Positions 1-9,800 of a DNA stretch of 54,778 nucleotides are shown piece after piece; within the stretch, counting starts at the first letter, position 1; each line of letters opens with the position of its first letter. Origin of the DNA: a virus; IMG/VR virus record IMGVR_UViG_3300034051_000394, positions 1 to 54,778 of that record; one strand, written 5' to 3'. A program made the translations under genes and the position numbers. Below the pieces are notes generated by a model. The model made no database searches. It worked only from the letters and a program-made list of their open reading frames with translations, and was not told where the DNA came from.

Positions 1-830
1 ATATCACAACTATTTTGGAATGATAGTGTACCCGAATTCCAATACGCAGATAAACTACTAGCACCGTAATATGTGTCCATAGGATCATCACCTCCTGGTA
101 ATGTATAATAAGTTATGATAGTTCCACCATACGCACTAAGTGTTGGTAATGCCCTATCCACTTTAATGGTTGATCCCGCAATGCTGGTTATATTATAAAC
201 CGTATTTATTGTGGCAGATGTCATTGTTGATCCAGTAATATTACCCAATGTAGGGTTACTAAATCTAAAAATAATGTAATCGTTTACACTAGTTGCAGTT
301 AATGGAGTGTTTAATGTTAAAACACCCTGTGTAAATGTAGTATAATCAGTAGCACCACTAAATTTATTTAAATTAATAGTACCTTGTTCTAAAATAAAAT
401 TAGAACTAGTTTGTGCGACTAAACCACTATCTACCGTAGAACCAGAGAAAAATCCTCTATCGTCCGCTTGATTTGTGACAATGCCTTTTATTAATTGTAT
501 ATTACTTTGTTGATTAAGTGGAAAAATGAATTGATTTGATTGATTAAGTAAAAAAGAAGAAAAGAAAGGGTTATCATCTTTAGGTCGTAAAACTTTAGAA
601 TATATATTTTTAACTATATTCCCATCTGCCTCTGGGAACCAAAATTCTCCAGTTGACGCACCAATATTTGGTACAAATTCACTCCAACCTTTCACATAAT
701 TGTAGTCGACTTCTGAATCACCAATCATATAGTTGGCGAAAGTTAATTGTCCTTTTGCTAATTGTTCTCTACCAATATCAGTTAATTTTACTCTTACTAA
801 GGTAGTACTTTGTTTATTTATATAACTCAT
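1..830 (-). CDS. Phage structural protein, probably tail/baseplate-associated (3' end cut off by window)
   Basis: An open frame on the minus strand starts at ATG 830 and runs off the left edge, giving about 276 codons without a stop. It begins MSYINKQSTTLVRVKLTDIG. The segment IGREQLAKGQLTFANYMIGDSEVDY (residues about 19-43) has the look of N-termini of phage tail appendage proteins, but I cannot name the family. The rest is rich in Ser, Thr, Asn and Gly with alternating beta-type patterns (such as NDYIIFRFSNPTLG), typical of fibrous or beta-sandwich virion proteins. It is the last gene in a run of baseplate genes, 46 bases after the propeller protein's stop, and a TATTTAT element lies 17 bases upstream of its start. 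A fibre or baseplate-peripheral role is inferred from position and composition only. Confidence 0.6.
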   Translation of the reverse strand, partial: MSYINKQSTTLVRVKLTDIGREQLAKGQLTFANYMIGDSEVDYNYVKGWSEFVPNIGASTGEFWFPEADGNIVKNIYSKVLRPKDDNPFFSSFLLNQSNQFIFPLNQQSNIQLIKGIVTNQADDRGFFSGSTVDSGLVAQTSSNFILEQGTINLNKFSGATDYTTFTQGVLTLNTPLTATSVNDYIIFRFSNPTLGNITGSTMTSATINTVYNITSIAGSTIKVDRALPTLSAYGGTIITYYTLPGGDDPMDTYYGASSLSAYWNSGTLSFQNSCD

Positions 831-847
831 TTTTCTCTTTTATTTAT

Positions 848-859
848 TTAATAAATATG
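848..859 (-). promoter_or_regulatory. TATTTAT upstream element (candidate phage promoter)
   Basis: Minus-strand CATATTTATTAA lies 17 bases upstream of the ATG at 830. It is one of at least seven copies of a TATTTAT core placed just upstream of minus-strand starts in this window. The role is inferred. Confidence 0.3.
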
Positions 860-876
860 TTGAATGTTATTATTTT

Positions 877-3783
877 TTAATATGCGTTCCCACTATTATA
901 TTGTATCTCTATAGAACTTACATCACTATAAGAATAACTATATATAACTTCACCTATAATAGGTGTATAAAATTTTTCATTTTTTATTCTATATATAAAT
1001 TTATCACCAGCGGACGCATTTGTCAATGTTACGAATATTTTATAAGTTTTTTCACCTACAACATAATCAGTTACACTACTATATTGTATATTCTGAAAAT
1101 TAGTATCTGAAGGATCAGCAAACTCTATAGTAAATTTACCATTAACACTTATAGGTGCAGAATTTATTGACCAACTTATTGCAGGTGTATTTGTTGGAAC
1201 TAATCCATTTATATTTGAGTTGGGTACATAGAAGGCTTCTATAATATCCCCAACATTTAATGTATCTTCTAAGATAATTCTTCTATCGTTAGATGTAGAC
1301 GAATAGTACTCTATACCTTTTGAAAGTATTGATCCATTTATCGATAAAACTATATCACTTGCAGGGGAAGACACTAAATAAAACTCATATTTATTTTCAG
1401 TCGTATTATAAAAAACTCTATCATTTGTAGTTTGGGTACCTGTGGATCCACTAACTATCGGTGAGGTGATTGAATATACGTCCCCATATAAATTATTAGA
1501 TGTACCATTATCCACATACGCGTATGTCAATATTTGTTTATCTAAAGGTGTGAACAATAACTGTACATAAGGTGTTGAAGCCGTTGTGTTTGCACTATAC
1601 TCTATACCTTTGGCTAAGACTGAACCATTATAACTAACTATTGGGTCAGATAAACCGTTAACTACATATTGTGTAGTACCACTATTAGTGAATACTGTTT
1701 GTACTACTAATGTATCTATACTAGCAGGTGCAGGTGCAACTGAATTATCAAACAACGGTTTTTCTGCCTCAAATAGACTAATAAAATACCAATCAGTTTC
1801 AGGATAATATAAACCATAAAGAATACCTCTTTTATATGTATCTATATTATTCTTCCTAACTTCTTGTTGTTTCGCTAAAAAAGTATTTACATTGTACTGC
1901 CAATAAGATTTAATTAAAAATTCTCCTTCACCTAAATTAACTGAAGGTAAATATATTGTATTACCAGTAGTACCTGTTAGATTTTCATAACCCACACTAA
2001 AATTGTATAATGCAGAATTAGTAAACCCACTATTTGTTTGATCATATTTATAAACCTCACCATAATAAGATAAATTTTTAGATTCAACAACATCGTTAAC
2101 ATTATTTACTAAAAGGTTAAATAAATACCCTAATCTACCACTATTAATTAGATAAACAAATCTATCAGGTGATAATGTTTTATTTGTAATTACATTAGGT
2201 AATCCCCATGTGGATGTTGTTCCAGTCACACCCGAAGTTGTTAAACTAAATCCATTTTCTTCAAAATTACATAGTACTCCTAAACCGTTTGGTCTGTGTA
2301 TCATATGTAAATAATCTTTACCGTAATCTGCAACATATATTTTTTCATCAGGACCCATTTGTAACGCACCTAAACTAGCACCACTTAATTCCGCAACCTT
2401 TATAATATTCTCTTCAATTTTTGTAGATGAACTATAAGATAAATCAAACTGATATATTTCTTCTCCTGCACCTTCCGAAATATAAATTTTAGAAGAGTCA
2501 GAAGAAAATTCTAAACCGTATGGTCCAACATTATATGAAAAACCTGTAATTGTTATTAAATTACTTAAAGTACCAGCAGAAGAATCAAAATCGAAAATGT
2601 CTACAATATCTTCATCATATAATAACGATACTAACTTAGTACCATCAGGTGAAGTTTTCATATATCCTCTCATAGTATTATGAGTACTACCAATACTTGT
2701 TACAACTGGACCACTCAACCCACTTTGTGTTACTAAGTAGGAATAAAAATTTGTATTTCCACTTGTATGTGTTATAACCCAATAATCCTCACCATTACTA
2801 TGTAAACACGATGTAACTTTTTCTGTGGTAGGTGTAGTGAGTAATTTTATATTCTTACTTTCTATTTCTCCGTTACCACTTTGTAAATCCATATTTACAA
2901 TAGAGTATTGAAACCCATTTGTTGATCCACTGTAATCTGTTACAAATATAAAATACTTATTTGTGTTCGGTCTAGGTATTATAATTGATGATTGTGTAGA
3001 TGTTCCTGAACTAGAAAGTCCTGTACCATTAACCATAACAGTATTACCACTCGTATAAACTGTTTGCCCATTCGTATAGAATAGTAAACTACCTTCTTTA
3101 TTAGATATCGAAGATACCCCTTCTTGAGATACTACCGATCCACTAATGGATGTTGGTGTCCCTCCAGATTGTATAGGGTTAAAAGTGATTCCTGCGTTGG
3201 TACCAAAATACCAATTATAATTTAATCTATCATATGTGTAACCCGTATATGTTACTGGACCACAAAGTGTGTCTCCAGTAGATGTTGGGATTTTTCTAGT
3301 TCCACTTATCGTAACTTGTGGAAAATCAAAACTATCGAAATCTGTTCTCTCTATATGTGAGTACTTATAACTATTACTTAAAGGTTCCCAACCAAAATTT
3401 TCAGTTTCACCCCTACTAGATAATAAACTATATTTTTTACCTTTATCTATATACAATAAGTCATTATTCGGTTCTACCGATATAACCATATTACTATCAC
3501 TACTGTTACCCGATAAAGAAAATAATAAGTATTTTTCAGTTAAAAGGTTTGAGAAAATTGTATTACCGTAACTTTGTGGGTTACTTAACACATATAAATT
3601 TTTTGCATTAGATAAATCTAATGGTAGGAATAATGCAGTTTCCGTTTCAATAAAAGTAGTTAAAGATGAAGCATTAAAATGCACATCAGTAGATACTCTT
3701 ACATCCACAGGTGATTCTATTTCACTTATCACATTTGCCGAAACAGAAATTGGATTTTCTATTTTACCTCTTATACTAGCCAT
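877..3783 (-). CDS. Tail/baseplate protein with a Bacteroidota gliding-protein-type beta-propeller
   Basis: This 968-residue protein starts at ATG 3783. Residues about 1-185 show no family I recognise. Residues about 190-535 closely follow the N-terminal propeller of secreted Bacteroidota gliding/type-9-secretion proteins: NWYFGTNAGITF, then GSLLFYTNGQTVY, STQSSIIIPRPN, DYWVITH, MKTSPDGTKL, YGLEFSSDSSKIYIS and a closing WGLPNVI. Residues about 690-860 hold two copies of a phage beta-module of the type NGSxLxKGIEY, about 50 residues, then GDxIxxxYV, as seen in many tail fibres. The sequence therefore joins a host-type adhesive propeller to phage tail modules. It sits between the giant gp7-like protein and a further structural gene. 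A role in host contact is likely but inferred. No type-9 C-terminal sorting domain or signal peptide is seen, which fits a virion protein rather than a secreted one. Confidence 0.75.
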   Translation of the reverse strand: MASIRGKIENPISVSANVISEIESPVDVRVSTDVHFNASSLTTFIETETALFLPLDLSNAKNLYVLSNPQSYGNTIFSNLLTEKYLLFSLSGNSSDSNMVISVEPNNDLLYIDKGKKYSLLSSRGETENFGWEPLSNSYKYSHIERTDFDSFDFPQVTISGTRKIPTSTGDTLCGPVTYTGYTYDRLNYNWYFGTNAGITFNPIQSGGTPTSISGSVVSQEGVSSISNKEGSLLFYTNGQTVYTSGNTVMVNGTGLSSSGTSTQSSIIIPRPNTNKYFIFVTDYSGSTNGFQYSIVNMDLQSGNGEIESKNIKLLTTPTTEKVTSCLHSNGEDYWVITHTSGNTNFYSYLVTQSGLSGPVVTSIGSTHNTMRGYMKTSPDGTKLVSLLYDEDIVDIFDFDSSAGTLSNLITITGFSYNVGPYGLEFSSDSSKIYISEGAGEEIYQFDLSYSSSTKIEENIIKVAELSGASLGALQMGPDEKIYVADYGKDYLHMIHRPNGLGVLCNFEENGFSLTTSGVTGTTSTWGLPNVITNKTLSPDRFVYLINSGRLGYLFNLLVNNVNDVVESKNLSYYGEVYKYDQTNSGFTNSALYNFSVGYENLTGTTGNTIYLPSVNLGEGEFLIKSYWQYNVNTFLAKQQEVRKNNIDTYKRGILYGLYYPETDWYFISLFEAEKPLFDNSVAPAPASIDTLVVQTVFTNSGTTQYVVNGLSDPIVSYNGSVLAKGIEYSANTTASTPYVQLLFTPLDKQILTYAYVDNGTSNNLYGDVYSITSPIVSGSTGTQTTNDRVFYNTTENKYEFYLVSSPASDIVLSINGSILSKGIEYYSSTSNDRRIILEDTLNVGDIIEAFYVPNSNINGLVPTNTPAISWSINSAPISVNGKFTIEFADPSDTNFQNIQYSSVTDYVVGEKTYKIFVTLTNASAGDKFIYRIKNEKFYTPIIGEVIYSYSYSDVSSIEIQYNSGNAY

Positions 3784-3786
3784 TTA

Positions 3787-3797
3787 TATATAAATAC
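3787..3797 (-). promoter_or_regulatory. TATTTAT upstream element
   Basis: Minus-strand GTATTTATATA lies only 3 bases upstream of the ATG at 3783. If it is a promoter, the message would be leaderless or nearly so. An A/T-rich translation-initiation element is an alternative. Confidence 0.25.
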
Positions 3798-3806
3798 TTT
3801 TTAATT

Positions 3807-6800
3807 TTATTCTGTTGTACAATTATGTATTAATTCTTGATTATAAAAATCACCACCATCTTCCCAATCAGGATCCCCAATTATAGTCACATTACCTTCA
3901 TATTCATTTGTATCATATATCTGTGTTATGAATACTGTATTATAATCACTTATTAATGTATTAGATGCCCTAACACATTTATATATTTTATCTCTTAAAA
4001 TTGCAATATAATTTCTTTGTCTTTCATATAGTGTAGTACCATATATAAAGTTATTTAAATTATTTTCTGCCTGTAGTAAAGTTTCAGTAAGTCCACTACA
4101 ACTCATAAAGTTACTATAGTAATTTTGTTGTTGTAACAAATATTTAGTTTCTTCAGCACTTAAGTCAGTATATAAAGTACTTAATTGTGTTTCTAAATTA
4201 TTTAGATTATTAGTTAATAATGTAATTTGTGCACTAACCGAATCAATCTGTGATTGTAAATTAGGGGTATCAAAATCCTGTAAATTAAGTGAACACAATA
4301 TTTTATTTTGTGCAGCAATATTATCTTTTACTAACTCAATTTGTATATTTTTGATTCTTATTTGATTTTTAATATTGTTTATAGTATCATTAGTAGGGAA
4401 CAATGGTATTTGTTCTACTAATGAATAAACATCTTCAGAACCAATACTAAAATCGGTGTACGCACTTAATGGACAACTATTTGTTGTCTCAATAAGATTT
4501 AAACTATATCTTTTATATTGGAATTTATTTTGATCAAAAATAGTATTTCTATAAATTTTACCTGAATTGTCACAACCTTCCCAAATTGTAGTTGCAGGTA
4601 CCACTTGTTCTAATAAATTTAACCAATAATCACCAATTTTATCCATAAATTCAAACATAGTGTTATATGTGAATTTACCAGATAATTCTTTACCACAATT
4701 ATTAGCATTTAAATAAAGTTCGTAGAATAATCTTAGAAGTGGGTAATCACTTATAGTTTGTCTACTCTTTACATCTATTAAATTTGATTGAACTAATTGA
4801 TCAAATACGTCCTTAACATTAATTTCTGACGGTTGTATATCTAAATAATCCAATGGATTAATACAGATATTATATGAACTACCACTATAATACCCATTAG
4901 AACATTCATTTAAAGTTCCACAATATTCACAGTCTCCTTCACAAACACTACATCCGTCAATTGGTTTCCATAGACATTTTGATAAACTACTATCCCACTG
5001 ATAGTTTTTACCTAAACCTAAACCTTCAGTACCCTCACCATTAAGTAAATTATTTATTGTTTTACAACATTCTTCGTTTACAAAGGTTGTTTGGTTAAAT
5101 GTTTGTGCAGTTACCCCACTTAAAACTTGTACTAATGTGCCACCAGTATATGGTGTACTACCACTATAGATATATGATTCGTAAACTGATATTGTACCAT
5201 CATAATTTTCAGTTATTAAACCAAATAAATTATTTGTTTGTTGGTTATTATTAATAACCAATGTATCAGTCCCACAATTATTGTTCTGAATTTCAAAATT
5301 AGAAAGACCATAACCTAAATTTAATAAATCATAATATGTCGCATTTAATGAATTATTATAATCAGAAGTTAAGGTATAATATTGATTTTTTAATTCAGTA
5401 ACTTGATTTTCTAAGATATCAGTAAACGTTGAACAACTAAATGTTAACCCTGTTGTAGATGCAGATAAGTCTAATGTATAATCTAATAATGTGGTAGAAC
5501 TGTATACCATTCCACTATACACTACCGTACTGGCAGATGTACAACTTGTTGGACAACCTCCATCACAGTCTATATTTTTCCAATAATTAAATACGTCACA
5601 CTCTATTGCCTTAGATGGGTCAATACTAAATGTAGTATTTTTAACATTTATTATTAAATCTGAGTGATTAACATCGTAGTTAGTATATCTATATTCTAAA
5701 TCTGTCCACAATCTTTCTTCAGGTGTACCCATTTTAACTACTTGATAGTTATTGGTGGATGCGGTATTACAAGGACCGTCAGGATATACTGTTTCAGTAA
5801 TAATTCCTTGATCAGTATAAACCCAAGATTTTTTATTATCAATAACACAACTTAATTGTGGTATTAAACAATTATTTAATGAAACTAATCTTTCTGTTTT
5901 ACAATCAGATACATTAATAATAATGTTATCTATAAGTAAACATACTGAACAGTTATAATTTTCTATTTCTACTGAGAAGAAAAATTCTTTGTTAGGGTAT
6001 AATCTTCTTAAGTCATCACATACACATTCTGGTATAGTGAAATTAAATGTACCCCAATTAGGTTCAAATAAATTAGAATTATAAGGTGTATTAGAATTAG
6101 ATAGTTCTGTAAATACTGAATCTTGAATTAATGCAATATCTTGTTCACTACCATCTAAAATAATACCACTATACCCAACTGAAGGATCAAATTCCCAAAA
6201 AGGGTTTACCGATTGAGTGTAGGGTAAGTATGTAAGATTTGAGTCTACTTGATTTGTATAAACTAAATTATTATTATCAACAAATAATTTAAAATTAAGT
6301 TTTAAATTATCAATTAATGTTAAATAACTTTCAGTATTATTAATATAATTATTGTACTGTGTTAATATTTCAGAATACCAATCATCATATAAAGATTCAG
6401 TAATATCAGTAATTTCTAAAAGGTTTGTTTCAAGTAATTCTAAAGTATTATTTAAATAATTCAATAATTCTTGAGTACAACAAGGATTAGGTATTGTGGG
6501 ATCACAAGGACTAGGTACTTCAGCCAAATCTTGTGTGATAACATCTACCACTTGTTCTGTAGTAAAAGTAGTTTTATTTACATTAGTTTCATTTATAGTA
6601 ATGTCATATATTAACTCATCTTTTTGTTGTATTAAACTACTAACTTGTGTTTGATTTTTTTGTAATTCAATTGTTAATGTTATTTTTTCACTATCCGTTA
6701 AATCAATATAACCTTCAACATTTGTAATTTCTTTAGGTGTAACACCCAGTATTTTTGCAGTTTCGTTTATAGTATTTTTATAGTCATTTTGATCCATTTG

Positions 6801-9800
6801 GGAAGTTTGTGTAACCTCATTCCCAATAATCAAATAATTTTTAGATAATGTATTTATGTTATCTTGAACTATACCGATTTCTTTAATCAACTGATTAATT
6901 AACTTCTGATTGTTTTGGAATTTAGCGTTTACTAATTCTTGTTCTAATGTATTGTTTTTATTACAATTACTTAATAATTCTAAATATATTTTCTTTTGTG
7001 CCGATAATCTTTCATTTTCTGTTTTAACACAGTTATTGAATAAATCCCTATCTCTTAAAGTAATTTCTTTTTTATCACCATAAATTTGTGTAGTACAGTA
7101 TCCCTCAACATTGAATGAGTCTATAGCGTAAATTTCATTTTCATAAACTATACAATCTAAAGGTAATGTAACATCTGACAACGCTTTATTAATTACGTCA
7201 ATTTGACTATTTTTTTGGTTTATCTGTACATCAATTGCAGTTAAATTAGTTTTTAATTTTGTATTTTCAGTAACTAAAAGATCAACTTGTGTATTCTTTT
7301 CCGAAATTACGGTATTTTTTTGTTTTTCTGAATTAATAATTTCATTTGTTAAAACCGCCTTAGTCGGTAAGTTTTCAGGAGTTTCTTCCACTACACAGTT
7401 TGACTCATATTGCGAAATTACGCCATTAATACCTTCAATAGTATTCTTATAGTCCATATATAAATTAGTCCAAAGCCCATACTCTAATGGTATTTCTAAC
7501 ATACAAATATTTGTAGTAGTAATGTATTTATTAAAATCTATAAAACAACCAGGTTCTACTATATTAAGGAAATAACAGTCCCCAATACTCCTTTCTAATT
7601 CTTTTTTGATAGAATTTAAGTTAGTACCATAAGTAATCAATTCACTATAATCAAAATCAAATGTATTTAATAACTGACTATTAGGTGTTGTTATAATTTC
7701 TCCATATGTGTTAGTAATATTTCTAACCCAATTAAAGTTTACGGAATACGATTCTTTCAATTCGGTGATGTTACCACCAACGGCATTACAACATTGTAAA
7801 ATAGGTTCATTTTGTTGTGTGTTTTGCCATATAACATACTCTTCAGTAACATCTTCATTATCGTTAAAATTATTTTCTAATAATGAACTATCTTCTTCAC
7901 TATTTGTAAATGAAACAAAGTTCATACAATACAAACTATTAAGTGTGTTGTCGTGTATAATCGCAGGATAACAATCTATTCTAGTGACGCACTCTTTCAA
8001 ATTCTCTGTCTGATATTTTATCATATAGTCAAAAGAGAAATCAACTTTACAAGAACAATCTGTTACTTCAGGTAATTTAAAACCTGACCAAGCCTCACTC
8101 GCAAAAACTATCGATACATTATCTAGACTACCACAACCAATGTGGTTTGGATCTACTACCGCATTTGTAATGGAATTAGGGTTTTCAGTATATAAATTAC
8201 CATTATCTACATAAGGTATCAAATTATTAGTAATTGTATCAATATAAAATGAACCATAGGTATATTGAGTGAATAATGCTCCCACTGATTGGTATAATTG
8301 TGCCAATTGACCCGTTGCGTTCCAATCTAATACAAAGTCGTTATAATATTCTGTTGGTGTAAAACTAACTCTACCGTATTCATCTATTGTATGTACCACC
8401 CAATTTGTTGGATCCATAAAATTTGGATCTTCAAATAATGAATTCAATATTGTTTCATAACAATCTATACAATCTTGACCAACACCTTTAACTATAATTG
8501 CTTCTTCTAAACAATCATCGTAAATTGTTGTTGAATAATATTGCGGTACTTCACCTATTGGGTTTTGTAATTCCACGTACCCAATTGTTGTATCATATAA
8601 TGAAGGTGGTATTACAAAAGTTGAACTTAGATTAGGTGGTACTATTTCATGATAGATTTGAATTTGTTCTTGTATTGCGTTTTGTTCAATTTGGAAATTA
8701 ATTTTTTTAAATGTTGCACCTACTAAAGGTGTCTCTACAGTTTCTTTACCACTACCTACCATACCTATTGGATTAGTATTTGGTACTGTGGTACCTGCAA
8801 GACCAATAACTGGTGTTGAGGGTAAAGGAGGTACTGAAGGGTTGGTAAATGGAACAGGTTCACCTTTATCGGGTGTAGTACTAACTACGTTCCCATTAGT
8901 TCCTGATGTACCATCTAATTGTGTCCCTAAATCGTTAATATATTCATCTATATCATTTGTTGTCGATGATGGTGTAGTTAAAGAATTACCTGAAGTACAA
9001 ACAATATAACTTACATTGTTTTCTTCTATTAATTGGTAATTATACCCATACCACGCACAACATTCAGGACTACTAATTATTGTAGTTAATTCACAATTTA
9101 CTTCTTGAAAATATGTATAAAAATCTTTTGGTAATATATTTGTAGTAATCTTATTTAAGTAGGATTGAACTGATCCGCCCTGACCTCCCGTTATAGTGTT
9201 ATTAGATAAGTTAGTAACCCCAATGAAATAAACTTGTCCCGCCTTTGTTAACTGATAACATTTATTATTAAATGAATAAACGTTACTCGGCATTGTATTA
9301 TTATTTAATTCAAATACTATAATACCGTTTGCTAATGTGTCTACTGGATTACCTACACATGGTGCATTTTTAGAACAGTACTCAACCACTCTACATTCTT
9401 CATTAGTATATGTAACATATTGTCCTCCTTCAGAAGTACAACAAGACGCAAATTCATTAAATGATACTTTAGTACCACCAGAATTTACAAAATATATGTA
9501 TGGATCACAAGTTACTGCACTTAATGATGAACAATCAATTTTAAAGTTATCTTGTGGTAATTCATTAACACAAATTTGTAGTGTTTGGTTGATATCACAA
9601 TTTTCACTAGAAACTTCTAAAAGTGCATTGTTTTGTGCCACTGTATAGTTGTTTTGAATTACATACCATTCTGGCGAATACGCTAAATAACTATTTTGTA
9701 GTATCTGTTGTTGGTAATCTAAGTATGCCTCTTCCGCAGCCTCAAATTGTTGTTGGAATGTGGTTTTACCGTCATTCTGTAAAGGAGTTTCAATAATACT

